DNA of 64,000 nt, taken from Sitta carolinensis. Lineage: Eukaryota > Chordata > Aves > Passeriformes > Sittidae. The stretch's first letter is position 1; the number at the start of each line of letters is the position of its first letter. A model generated the notes under the pieces. It was given only the letters and a program-made list of their open reading frames with translations. It did no database searches and was not told where the DNA came from. Position numbers and translations under genes: made by a program. Location of the stretch: positions 9,015,501 through 9,079,500 of the forward strand of contig CM063290.1 in the NCBI GenBank assembly GCA_032173965.1, in the 5' to 3' direction. This document shows, in pieces, positions 12,620 to 24,544 of the stretch.

Positions 12620-13120
12620 CTTGCTGGCCCCACCGCTGTCAGCCTGTGCACCCCAGCACAGGCACTGCTGGGCACGGGGAGCAGCCGTCCCTTCCCTGCT
12701 GCTCAGCACTCCCAGTGATGCTGCTCGAGTGGCAGGGTCCCCACAGCAGGGTCCCCAGGGTACCCACTGTGCCAGCACAGGGCTGGCACCCACCACCTAC
12801 CACTGACCCAGGGCATGCTCAGCCCCTGCATTAGGAGGTTTCATGTGGGTCCCTGAGGGGTGTCACCAGGGTGAGCATCAGTGTTCTGCTGTGCGTGCTG
12901 CATGGGCAGGAGGGGTGTCTGATCCCCAGGGAGGGGGCTGGGGAGTCTGTGCCAGCATGGGCACAGCAGGAACCAAGGCTAGAGGGATCACTTCAGAGTA
13001 CAAGGGGGACAGGAAGGATGATGCAATGGGATATTATAGCTCCCTGGAAAGTCCCTCTACTGTCACCCACTTTGCCAGCACTGTGTGGCACAGCACTCAC
13101 TTCACAATCACCCGCTACTG
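12620..13120. other. CHRND-PRSS56 intergenic DNA
   Basis: About 0.5 kb between the CHRND upstream region and the PRSS56 poly(A) site. No exon or repeat is recognised. Confidence 0.5.
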
Positions 13121-13136
13121 GAAAATAGAGCCCTTC

Positions 13137-13142
13137 TTTATT
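13137..13142 (-). terminator. Poly(A) signal of PRSS56
   Basis: AATAAA on the minus strand about 320 bases after the PRSS56 stop codon. Confidence 0.55.
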
Positions 13143-13458
13143 GAAAAATAAACCTTCTCTGTACAAATAAATAACAGCTCAGGTACCTCTGGGGAACATG
13201 GGGTGAGGGTGGGCTGGCCAAGGTGGGGGTCCAGGGGAGAGGAGGACTGTGATTCCTGGTTGAGATCCTTCAGGTACCCACCAGGGCCCCATTGCCCTGG
13301 GGAAGTAAGGAAGTGCTGGTGGGAAGAGAGATTGAGATACAACTGGGGACGAAGGGGTGGAAGAACCTTAGACTGGGAGAGAAGTGTGTTTGAAGGACAT
13401 AAGAGACACCTGCCCCAGTGCCCTCTCCCCGTGCTGGCACACTGCCCCAGGAGCACCA

Positions 13459-16400
13459 TTAAGTTTTCAGTGCTTCAAGCGCCAGAGCAACGAGGCCAGG
13501 CATGCTACGGGCCAGTGAGTCACTCTCCAGCCCCACGAGGCCAGTGAAGGCCGTGGGGCGGCCCCCTACAGTGGCCCGAACCTGTGCCCGGTACAGTCCC
13601 TTGGTGTTTTTGGAGCCCAAGTCCACCAGGATCTGTGGGGAGACAACAGCACCATGAGTCCCAGGGGAGCCATGGGCAGAGTGGGACAGTAGCAGGCTGG
13701 GGGATGGCACTGCCTGGCTGCCAGGGTGTGTGGCTCGGAGGGGCTGCATGGGGCACTCACCTCTTGGAAGGTCATGGCCAGGTCTGCCTCAGGCACCCGC
13801 AGCACCCAGGCGTGCAGGTCCCGCACCGCGCCCACCCGCACTGCCGACTCGTTGAGGCCAGGGCAGGCTGCAACCCCTGGGACAGGGAGGAGACACATCA
13901 GGTATCAGTCGTGGGGATATCAGGTATCAGTCGTGGGGACACCATGCTGCTGCCCACCACAGGGAGGAGCACCCTTGCTCTGAGGACACCAGGGGAGCAT
14001 GGGCAGAGGAGGGGGAATATAGCAAAAGACTGAGACAGGGGTGCAAGGCTGGGCTTGTCACCATCCCCATGGTGATACCTAGCATAAGATCTGTGGGAGC
14101 TTACCTCTGTCCATGTCTCCCTCCTCCTCCTCCTCTTCCTCCTCCACCTTGGGCAGCTCCGTGGGCACCAGTTCACGTTTCTCCCTCAGTGCAGACCCTG
14201 CCACCGAGAGAGGTGTAAAACCCAGTGGACACTGCCCAAACACGGAGCTGGCCTGTGGATGGACATCCTGCTGCCCCATTGCCCCCAGTCCCTCCAGGCT
14301 CACGGGGTTCATGGCTTGGTACAGAGGTCCCTGCCAGCTCTCCAGATGCCCATCGTGGCTCTGTGGCTTCCAGAGTGGTGCCAAGGTCCAACTCTGCCCG
14401 CAGCTGGGTGAGGAAGGCTCGTCCCTGTGCCATCATCTCCTCAACCACATCTTCACCCTGACAAAGGGAAGAAGGGGACAGGATGGGTAATTGGGCACCC
14501 ACAGGGCACCTTTGGGCACAGCCTATTGCATGGTGGCAGAGTGCAGGGCATGGGTGTGTTGGTGTCAGGCAGGGCATTGGTGAGATGCACCTGCTTTGTG
14601 GCTGTGTGGGGTCAGATCCTAAGCTGCAGGGTCAGACCAATGGCTGGCTCCACAGTGGCTGGACTTGGGAGCACTGGCTTCAGCTGGGGAGTGTGAGGGG
14701 AGGGTGCTTCCATGGTGGCAAAGTGAGAGATGCCACTTCTGTAGCTGCACAGAGGACAATGGACCCAAGGGATGTCAGGAGGGGACAAAGGGGAACTGGA
14801 GGTGTTTGGTCCCTGGTGGCCCAGTCAGAAGAGGACAGGGGATCCCCCAGCCTGTCTCTCCCCACATACCTGCAGGAAGAGCTGCATCTCTCCAGGGAGC
14901 TGCTCCCTGTCCTGTGTTGTCACCAGGTAGCTGCCCCCTGCCATGGTCCTCAGAGCCTCCACCCAGTCCTGCAACTGGGGGCCCACTACTCCAAAAAGCT
15001 CTGCAAAGGGAGGCAGCCGCCTGCCCCCCCACCTGGAAGCACAATGGGGTGAGCTCAGCCTGGGTGGGCAGTGCCTCCTTCTGCACCCCTCCTGGGCACC
15101 CTGGGGGGTGCCCTGGTTGCAGCAGGAGCAGGATCCCAATGCTTCATGCTGTCCCCAAAATGGCAAGTCACTGCCCACCACTACCTCAACCACCTCCCCA
15201 GCCTCTTTAGCCCCTCATGCTGTGGCCCACCATGCTTCACCTGCTGAGGGGTCTCTGGGGTTCCACTGCTGTGGGGCTTGATTGGCCCCCTGCCACAGCC
15301 AGGCCTGTGGGGACAAGAAAAGAACAGGACAAGAGATAGAGGAGCCCTGCTGGGAAGCCAGGGCAGGGTGCTCCACCAGCACAGGGGAGACTCAGGGGAC
15401 CGAAATGGGCATGGGGTAGTCCAGCCTGGGAGGGTACCTGGGACATCCCTGCGGACACGGGGAGGGAAGAAGTGCCCATAGATCTTGCCCAGGAGCTGGG
15501 GCAGAGTGTGGGTGAGGAAGGAGAAATCAAACTGGTTTCGGATGAAGTCCCCAGCCTGGCGCAGGAGATCCACCAAGGTCTGAGCATAGGAGTGCAGCTC
15601 TGTGGGCATAGAGGGTGAGACATGACCCTGGCCCCATGCCAGAAATGGGGTCCCTTCTTACACCCTAGCCCTGACATAATCCCCAGCTCACCACATCGTC
15701 TCATCCTGGCATGGCAGGTCTCCTCAGCCAGGCGGTCACAGGTGGCCCGGCCCTGAGGTGCCCGACAGGACCCGGCGTAGAAGGCGCAGAGACGGGCGCG
15801 CTCTGGGGACTGCTGCTCGGGGGGCAGCTGCGCCAAGGCCAGCAGGTCGAAGCAGCTCGGTTCTCGGCTGCCAGGGGCAGCTGTGAGGGAACCGGAGCTG
15901 CCATGAGTGCTGAAAACACCCTGGGCATCTCCGTGTCCCCCGCGGTGCAGCCAGTTGCACTCACAGTCCATCTGGAGACTCAGCCAGTCCGTGAAGGCAG
16001 TGACACGGGTGTAGACTCCTGGTTTGCCCTGCTCACCGCAGCCATCACCCCACGAGGTGATACCATAGAGGACAAAGTGGTGCGAAGTGGGGTCCTCGCA
16101 TGCCAGCGGGCCCCTGAGTCTCCCTGCAGGGGAAATGCCCATGCATCGGGCTGGGCTGGGACCCCAGCTGTACCGATGGGCTGTGGTACGTGCCCAGCAC
16201 TGTGTAAGGGACTTTTGAAGTGGGGTGCTGAGAGTCCCCTCAGGTACGGTGTTACCTGGCAGGAGTCGATGCCTCCAGACAAATAACCAGCACAGAACAT
16301 GGCACTGGTGAGAAGATCCTTGCCCAGGGCACCCCGGCAGGTCTCCTGGCTGAGCAGGGGCACCTGCGCCTCCATCACCACGTCGGCCGCTGGTCCCTCT

Positions 16401-19400
16401 GCCAAGCAAGGCTCCCGTTTCAGGGTCCCCTGTGCCTAGACATCTTCCTCTCTTTCACACCCTCCTGCATTGCCTCTGGTGCTGGGCACCAGAATGGGCA
16501 CAGAGGGGTCCCCACGGTGTCCCTTACCTTCGTAGAGGGATCCCCAGCCCGCGATGTAGCACGGGGTGCCGGGGCTGGGCTCCGCGGGGCCGTTGGGAAG
16601 GCACACGGGGCTGACGGTGGGTGATGAGGCCAGCGGCACTGCCAGCTCCAGCAGCGCCAGGTCCCCGTGAAACGTCTTGGGGTTAAACTGGAAGGAGATG
16701 TGGGGAGGTCAATGGGGGCCCCTGGGGCATGCACAGGGAGGTGGGGGTGGTGCCCACCTCCACCGACCTTAGGGTGAGGCAGGATGCGCCGGACGGGCAC
16801 TGCCCTCTTGCCCGCTCCCGGCTTGCCCAGCTCGTGGTCGCCCACCACCACAGTCCACGCCAGCTCGTTCCGGTTCCTGGCGGGGTGGGGGCAGCCAGTT
16901 ACAAGGGTGATGGTGCTTTTCCGTGTCCACCTCTGCAGGGACGTCGCCCCCGCACCGCCGTGCCCCCACCGTACCCGCCAAAGCAATGTGCCGCCGTCAA
17001 GACCCAGGAGCGCCCCACCAGCACCCCTCCGCACATCAGCTCCCCGTGCAGCCGCACCGACACCAGCCAGGGCCAGGCGCCCCGCGGGGCCACGCTGCCG
17101 CCCATGATCCGTCCTCGGGGTGCTGTGGCGTTGGCTTGTGGGACCCCGCGGCGCCCACAGCTCCCTGCGGGACAAAGTCGGGATGAGGGAGGCGTCCTGC
17201 AGGCCGGCTGCCGGACACCCCATCTCCCAGGTGGGCTCGGGTGGCCGGGGATGGCCGTGGCAGGTGGAGGGGGTGGCGGGAGATGAGGCGCGTCGGGCTC
17301 GCTGTCAAGCCTCATCGTGCTCACGGAGGCGAGCGGGCGGAGGGCCAGGGGCACCCCGCAGCCCGGCAGCTGCCGACGCTAACCTCTGCCCCCCGGCCCA
17401 GCAGGCAGCCGGGGGCCGGGGGCGCCCGCCGTCGTGGTGGGGGGGGGTGGCGTGGGTACGGCGGGGCCGCCCCGTCTCACCTGGCATTGCCGCCGCCGCT
17501 GCTGCGTCAGTACTCGGGGCTGCGGCCACCGTCTCTGCAGGGACAGGCTGTCAAGGCATGTAGGGACACTCCCCCCGATGTCACCACCACAGCCCTGCTG
17601 TCCTCAAATCGCACCAATTCTTTTCAGTGCCCCCAGACCCCCATGAGCCCTAACAAACACCCTGTACCACCACAGGGAATGTTTATCACCCCCCATGACT
17701 CAGTGTCCCCAGTCTCCCCTTTCCCACTTCTCCCATTGCAGATTGTTCATTGCCCCTCGGTGTCCCAGCCCAGCCCAATTTGCTCATCGCTCCATATGCC
17801 TCCATCCCCCAAATGCCTCCACCCCCTAAATCTCCAGTTCCCTTCCCAGATCCATCTCCCAGCCTTCCAGAGATCCCTCATCACTCTATCGCAGCCCAAC
17901 CTCCACCACCTCCCACTCTATCCCAACACTCTCTGTCACTCCAACACCCCATATCCTTTCCAAGCATGTCCTGGGGATACCCCATTTGTTATTGTAGGGT
18001 CTCCCATCTCTGGGAGGAGCCGGGGGATGCGGGTGCTCACTCACGGCACTCCTGGAGGCTGGTGGCGGCAGAGCTGGGCGCTGAGCGGGGCGCAGGTGTG
18101 CAGGGCCACCTCAGGGGGGCACAGGCGCTGGTAGGGGGCGCAGGCCTGGCTCAGCGCCCGGTTGCGCTGGGGCAGCTCGGGCAGCGCCTGGGCATCCAGC
18201 AGGGCCTGGCAGCTGGGGGGCATGGCAGGGGGCACAGCTGGCACTGCAAGGACAGCAGGGCTGTGGGCATCACCGTGTCCTCCCTGTGCTCCACTGCCCA
18301 GGCCACCCCAGCCTCTGCTTTGGGATGGATGGGAAGGGAGCATGAAAGGCTGTGGAGCCAGCATGTTTAGGTAGGGTCTTCTGGGTATTTTGATATGTTT
18401 TTGGGGTATATATCTGAAAAGTTCACAAGAGATCAGGCAATGATTTGAATAGGGCTCCAGGAGATTCGGTAAGATATAGATACAATGGGAACTTCTTGGG
18501 TAGGGTCATTAGAGGTTAGGGATATATTTGAGGAGTCTGGGCACTCTTGGTAAAAGCCTGTAGGTTAAGTCTGTAGAGAATGAGTGTGGTTTGGGTAAGA
18601 TCTTGGGGTATCATTTTGATACAATTTCTAGAGCATGATGTAGGCATCCAAATAAATATTTGGGTAGAGTCTCCAGGCAGGGGTGCAGGTTTTGGTGGGA
18701 TCTTCTAGGCATGGGACAGTGTTTGGATAAGTCCCCTGGGCTGCGTTTGGCTGGGGATCCTGTGTTCCATTTAGGTATGATGTCCTGGGGATGGGGAATT
18801 GGAGGTAATGAGGTCGTGACTCACGTGGGCAGTGGCCAGTGATGTTGGCGCAGGGTGGGAAGAGGCAGGGGGCACAGAGCCCACAGGCACCCTGCTGCCG
18901 CTGCTGCTCAGACAGCGCCCTCTCCAGCGCTAGCAATGCGCTCCTCAGTGCCGCCTCCAGCACCAGCGTCCCCGGCTTGACAGAGCTGATGGGTACACAC
19001 AGGGTGCTCAGACCCCCAGAGCCCCACCGCTGCTCCCCACCACAGCCATGGGGTGCCCCCGGCCGGCCTGGTGCCTGTGCCTGATACCGCCATGGTGGGC
19101 ATGGCCTGTCACACCTTGACATTGCCTAGAGTGACAGCCACCAGTGTCACCTCCCTGCTGGGGCTGGCACATGCACACCTGGGTGTTTGCCCAGGTCTCT
19201 ATGTACCTGTTGTACATGGAGACAGGGTGTGAGCCCAGGCAGGTGTGCCCACTTGTACCTCTGTGCCCACTTTTGAGTGCACACTTCTGTGTACCAGGGT
19301 CCATGTGCCCGTGTCTGCATGTCCCTGCATGTGCCCACATGTCCTGTGACTGCCCTATGTGTGCATTCCCCCGTGTGCCCCTCCCTGTGCCCACGCAGAG

Positions 19401-19831
19401 CCGCCCTCCTGCTGGCCATGCCCTGGCAGAGCGTCCCCTGGGACTGGCACCGGTGCTAGAGCCAGAGGGAGTGCTGGTGCCACAGGGCATAATCTCCCTG
19501 CATCCTGTGTCCCCTAGTGCTGCTGGCAGCACTTGACACCCAGTCCAGGCAGTACAGGCATGCCCCAGGTCCTAGGGGGTTTTGACAGGGACCTGAACAT
19601 CCTGTTTGTGCTGCCACCCTACCTGAGAGTGACCCCAAGGGTCCCGTCTCCTACAGCTACCCCACCTGCAGCCAAACTCTCCCGCAAAGACGCCCCCGTC
19701 CCTGTGCCCCACTGACCTTGCAGGATGCTGGCCGGCATGGGGTACAGCCTCTGGCCCAGGGGAGCTCCCCCACCAGCTGCAGCAGCGGCAGCAAAAGCAC
19801 GGAGGGGACCAGCCGGACCCGAGAAGAGCAT
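13459..19831 (-). CDS. PRSS56: Secreted trypsin-like serine protease 56, two frame breaks
   Basis: PRSS56 is a secreted protease whose human mutations cause microphthalmia and hyperopia. Exons: 19713-19831, 18825-18985, 18045-18243, 16975-17160, 16768-16876, 16528-16687, 16256-16398, 15965-16123, 15692-15880, 15438-15599, 14870-15032, 14304-14457, 14105-14197, 13761-13876, 13459-13632. The protease domain starts at RIMGG; catalytic His is in TAAHCF, Asp in FHGDLALL, the trypsin-type pocket Asp in GGIDSCQ and the Ser in exon 8. The C-terminal part matches PRSS56 ([21 protein letters not shown]) and has an acidic Glu run. Frame breaks lie at 16111-16114, just inside the catalytic Ser motif, and at 15024-15030; restored phases fit and give about 762 residues. 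Exon 1 donor (19713 or 19717) and exon 4 acceptor are ambiguous. Exons 2-3 add a Cys-rich propeptide I do not recall in human PRSS56. Confidence 0.92.
17481..17534 (-). other. Candidate extra exon in PRSS56 intron 3
   Basis: On the minus strand a 54-base segment is flanked by CTGCAG and by GTGAGA. It is open in phase 1 and codes an Ala-rich peptide ending AMP. Joined to exon 4 at its ordinary CAG acceptor it stays in frame, but exon 3 as read ends in phase 2. Either exon 4 uses an acceptor four bases further in (CAGGGAG), as I modelled, or this exon is real and exon 3 carries an indel. Confidence 0.25.
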
Positions 19832-19929
19832 CCCGTGTCCTCTTCCCTCTTTGCTCCATCCCCGGTCGGGCAAAGGGGGGCAGGCGGGGGGAACCCCCGA
19901 AATACCCGAGGCAGGCAAGGAGGGATGGA

Positions 19930-19935
19930 TATATA
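19930..19935 (-). promoter_or_regulatory. TATA-like box of PRSS56
   Basis: TATATA about 100 bases upstream of the proposed PRSS56 start codon, at the border of the CpG-rich block at 20000-20420. Position fits a TATA promoter; no other evidence. Confidence 0.35.
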
Positions 19936-19989
19936 CGGTGTCCCCCGGGCGGTGGGAGGAGAGAGGGGCCGGGGGAGCACAAACAGGCG

Positions 19990-22600
19990 AGTTCATTAAT
20001 GTCGCGCCAAGATGCCAGCTCGGGGCGGGGGGCGCGGGGGGGGGCGCAGCCGGGGCCTCAATGCCGCCTTTGTTCGACGAGGCCTCCGGGCGGGCAGCAT
20101 CAGACGGGCGCTGCGCTCCGGCGCTGCCCGCGGCCCTTGATCATTTTCACGCCAAGCCCCGGCCGCGCCACCCTCCCTCCTGCGGGCCCCGGGCGGGTGG
20201 GAACGCACCGGCGGCTGCGAGCGCGGGGGGCCCGGGCTGGGCGTGGGAGCCCCGCCGGCGGTTTCAAAGGCGGGCAGCGGGCCGGGAGCGGCCGAGCGGA
20301 CAAGGCGGGGGAGGGAAGGCGGGGGTGTCCGGGGCGGGGGGGTCCCCGCTCTCTGTGCCAGCCCAACCCTGGCTGAACGGGTCGCCCCGCGCAAGGGCAT
20401 TGCACCCCCGTGCTGAGCAGCCCCGGGGATACCCCTCCGATGCCCCCTGCAGCAGTACCCTTGTCCTGCCTGGGGTGCAGGAAGGAGGATGTGCCCGGGC
20501 GAGGGGCAGATGTGACCGTGTCACTGGCTGTCCTTGCTTGTTCTCTTCTTCAGCAGCGGGTCCGGGCTGGGGACAGCTTTGGCCCCAGTCCAGGGGGCTA
20601 CACTCAGCAGCCCAACTGGACAGTCTGCTCAGTTCTTGCTGCTCGGCTGGTCATTGGTAACACATTTTGGGACCCCATTGCCACTCTCCTGGGCCCACAA
20701 GCCTAGCCTCAGCTCCTTTGGTGAAAGAGTGCAGCTGCATCTCCATCACCTCTTCGGGGTGCAGCAGATGCCCGTGCCCCACCTCTATCCCTGTAAAAGG
20801 TAATGGGGTTTCTGGGTCCCATGTCCATTTGTGGGGTGTCCATCTTTGCTAGGGGGAAGAGATGGGCTCCCGTGTCCAGACCTCTGTCCTTGCTAGGGGC
20901 AGGGAGTGTCCGTGTCCTCATGTCTGGGGAGCAGGGGGTGCCCGTGCTCAAATCTCTGTACTCCGTAGTGGGTGCCCACGCCCCGCTCTCCGTCCCCATT
21001 AAGTGCAGCATGTGCACGTGTCCCCATCCCCATTTCCAGTCCGTGGGGTGCGTGTCCCCATTGAGGGCAGGAGAGGCTCCGTGCCCGCGCTCCCCCCGGT
21101 CCCCCGGCCGCGATGGTGCCAGCGGGGCGCGGACAATGCTGCTTCAGTGGCACATCAAAGGCGCGGGCTGCCCGCGGCTGGCACGGCGACAGGCCCGCCG
21201 CAGATGAAAGCCCCGGCCCCGCGGGCTCCCACCTCGGCCGCGGGGGCACGCTGCGCCTCCGCCCCACGGGAGACGGCGGGGCCGAGTGGGGGGACACGGC
21301 ACCACGGTACACAGGGGAGCCCTGTGGTGTCCCCGCCCCGTCCCCGTGTCCCCGCACGGGTCCCCCCACCAGTGACACGGGAGGGTCCAATCGCTCTGCT
21401 GACCGCAACCGGCGCCCACGCGGGTACTTGAGGCCGGAGTGGTGTTCGCCCCCGGCCGCACCGTACCCCCACTCCCGGTGCCGGTGCCAACCCTATTAAC
21501 CTAATTGGCGAGGCGCTCGGCCGCCCCGGGCGGTGACGGCAGTGGGACCCCGGGGCCCGGGCAGATCCCAGCCCTGTCGGCGGGCAGGGGGGGACGGTGC
21601 CCCCAGGGCCCCGATTGTCCGGTAATTGGCGCGGGCAGCCGAGCCCGGCCGGCAGCGCCGCGGGGAGGGCTGCGGGCACCGGCGGGGGCTGTACCGGAGT
21701 TCCAAGGCATGCCCGGGGTGCAGGGCTGCCAGGCTCGATATCAGGTGATGGCCACAGTGGGGTAGGGAACAGGGCGCGCGTGGGATGCGGGTAGGAGTGG
21801 GGCGAGTTCGGAAGACCCGAGTGGGGGGACAGTGCGGGTACCAGAGTGGGGAGTACCCGGAAGGGTCGAGGGTTGGGAGTGTGGAGTGACTCGGACTGGG
21901 GGGTGCAGTCACTGTGGGGGTTGGGATGAGGTTTGGGGGGCGGTGGATGTGACCACTATGGGAGAGCATTTGGGACAGGACCGTGACAAGGGCGGGGATG
22001 TGGCGGGAGAAGGCGTGGCAGGTGCACGGTGAGGGGGGCTCGATTGTGGGTGGTGGGGCGTGGCCTATAGATGGGGGGTCTGATGGAGGCGTGGGGCGGG
22101 GCGCGGTAGGGGCGGGCCGGGGTGAGGGTGGCCGTGTGGGGGGGGCTCGTGGGGCGGTGAGGGTCGGCTGGGCGGGGGGCGGGCCTGGGGCTGGGATCGG
22201 AGGGACGGGCGTCGAGGGCGCGGGCCTGAGCGGGGCGGCGGGGCCGATGGCGGGTCGGGGCCGGCGGGTCGGGTACCGGTGTGCGGCGGGCGGGCGGGGA
22301 GCGGGGCCGGGAGGCGGGCCGGGCCGGGCGCCTCGGGGCCAGATGTGGCCGTGCGGGTGCCGGGCTTCATGGCGAGCGTCGGGCGCTGGCCGTGAGTGCG
22401 CTCAGGCGCCTCGCTGGCGGCGGCTCGGGGTGGGGAGCGGCCAGCCTGCCGGGTCCCGCCGCCCCCCGCGTCCTAATTCCTGGGCTTGTGGTGCCCAGCT
22501 GCTTTCCTGTTACGTCGTCCTCTCTGCGCTCGGTGAGTGCCGCGCCCCAGGGCGCCTCCGCTCCGGGCGCGGCCGGGGTCCCCGAGAGTCACCAGCTCTG
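19990..22600. other. CpG-rich region between PRSS56 and the SLC12A9-like gene
   Basis: Three CpG-dense blocks are visible, around 20000-20420, 21080-21720 and 22000-22600. They probably hold the SLC12A9-like promoter and perhaps upstream control DNA of PRSS56. Long open frames here come from high GC content and show no conserved protein character. Confidence 0.5.
22343..22532 (+). other. Candidate 5' exon of the SLC12A9-like gene
   Basis: Inside the 22.0-22.6 kb CpG block, an ATG at 22343 opens a frame that ends at a good donor (CTCG followed by GTGAGT). The phase fits the first recognised SLC12A9-like exon at 24545. The last residues, LLSCYVVLSALG, only loosely resemble the first membrane helix of SLC12A9, which is otherwise strongly conserved. 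The exon may be non-coding or unrelated. Confidence 0.22.
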
Positions 22601-22609
22601 CCTGGTACC

Positions 22610-24540
22610 CCAGCCCGGCCCCGTCTATCCGGGGCCCCGCCTCTGGAGCCCCGAACACCCAGTCTGGGCCGCCAGTGCCCTCCCAGTGCCCTCTCCTGAG
22701 CCGCCGTCTCTGCTGCAGTGCCAGTGGTCCCCTCCAGTGCGTACCCCAGTGCCCACAGTCTGGGGCTCCCTTGCCCTTCCCCTGCCTGGGGTCAGTTCCG
22801 ACCGGGCTGTGTGTCCCCACCTGACCCCACTAGACTGGGGGCTCGGGTCTCAGGACCCAGGGACAGGAACCTGCAGGACAGAAACCCAGTTAGGACCTTA
22901 GGGACTCCTGTAGGGGACCCTTGTTCAAAATCCTGGTGTTCCTGGAGTAAGGACTCCTGTGTCTTCTCAGTGCCTTCCCTAAATGGGATTCCAGTGCCCT
23001 TATGTCCACGTGTCCCCTAGTGCTGGGACCCCGCTGCTTCCCAGACATCCTCCAGTGCTAGGCTCCAGCACCCCAGTTCTCTCCTGCATCCCACCCAGTG
23101 TCCCAAGGGCAGAACCCTTGTGTCCCCGGCAGGTACTCGGCTGCCCTCTGTATATATGCAAAGGGCACACATTGTTTCCCAGTTCGGGTTATGAATCTGT
23201 TACTGTGACCCCTGGGAGACGTAGGGGGCAGGATGGGCATAGACTGGGGCAGCCGGCAGCCTTTTGGGGGGCCCTCAAGGGGTAGATGCCCCAGCATGGC
23301 CCAGGGCAGGCGGGGGCGGGCAGTGTTTGCCCTGGTCCGGGAACGGGAAAAGCTTTTCCTCTTTCACTTTCCGCCCACGGAAAGCCCAGGGCGGGAGTTG
23401 GCTGCGTGCCTGGGGGCCTCACTGGGCCGTGGGGGGTCTTTGAGACCATTCCCCTATCTGGGAGGCCCCCCAAGCTGGGGACACGGCGCTCCGCTGTCAT
23501 CATTCACCCCTTTCCGACTCCCCTGCTTGGGGTCTTCATACAGGTTCTGACTCCCCCAACCCCATGGAAGGCACCGGCGTCTCCCTTCCTGACCTGCCCC
23601 CGGCTCGGGGCTGTGCTACCCGGGGGGCCGCGGGGCTGGAGGGGAGGTGTCGGGTGGAGGGGAAGGAAAGCTGCCAGGAAGAGGAACTTCCCCACTCTGG
23701 GGGGCTAAGGCTCTCCCTGTCAGCTCCCCCCTTCCTGCACATCTCACACGCTCCCCAGATGTCCTGGGTTAACAGCCCCTCCTACTTATGCCCACAGTGA
23801 TTTTGGGGCATCCCTTCATTTCCACCAACACTCCTGCCCACCCTTACGTTTGGTACTCGGATGCCCTCTGGCTCTCTGGAGACCACAGCGGGTGCCCCCA
23901 GTCCCAGCCTGTCGCCCCAAGCGCTCCTTGCGGTGCCGGTGCCCCGGTCACCCCCCCTTGCTTCTCCCGCGGGCGCATCCGCGGCCTGGCTTGTGGCTGA
24001 GATAGGGCATCGCCCACAGCCGCGGGCATCCCCTTCCTGCCGCAGTGTCGCCACCCGGGACCGCTCCCGTCACCCGGGCACGGCCGGGCGGGCTCGGGGC
24101 CCCCTCTCTTCGGGAACACCCACCCGCCCCCGTAGGAGCCGTGCCGTGGCTGGCAGGGTCACTCAAACTGCTTCTACTTCCTGCTGTGTTGTCGGCGAGC
24201 GGGGCAGCAACGGGATCCTGTGGGGAGCTCCTGACTCCCCACGCTGGGGAACAAGGGGGGCAGCAGGGCTCGGGGGTCCCAGCAGCAGAGCCCTTTCCCT
24301 GTTTGTTTGGGTTTTGGGCACACCTGGGCGAGACACGGGTGGAAGATGGGACACTGGTGAGTGCTGCTGTGGGTGGGAAGGGGGAGCATCCTCATCCTGG
24401 ATTGGTGGGGGCTGGCAGGTCCTGGGGGAAGCTGTGGGCACAGGGATGGAAGTGGCCGTGTGCCTCGGTGGGGTGGGCTCTCTCTGTCCCGCAGGTTGTC
24501 CACGCTCAGCTAATGGGCATGCTGGCCTCTCCCATCCTTG
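22610..24540. other. Upstream or intron 1 DNA of the SLC12A9-like gene
   Basis: I searched this stretch for the strongly conserved first transmembrane exon of SLC12A9 in all plus frames and did not find it. Nothing else is recognised. Confidence 0.45.
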
Positions 24541-24544
24541 GCAG

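Noticed and set aside
14079..14457. A further frame break in PRSS56 exon 12
   Set aside because: The apparent frame change is explained by a small GT-AG intron (14198-14303) with a good pyrimidine tract, and both sides are phase 1.
15237..16409. 390-codon minus-strand frame as one gene
   Set aside because: It strings together PRSS56 exons 8-10 in mixed frames with introns. The PRSS56 exon model explains the conserved parts.
21983..22901. Long plus-strand frames in the CpG-rich block
   Set aside because: They are GC-driven, rich in Arg, Gly, Ala and Pro. Only the stretch ending at 22532 was kept, as a weak exon candidate.
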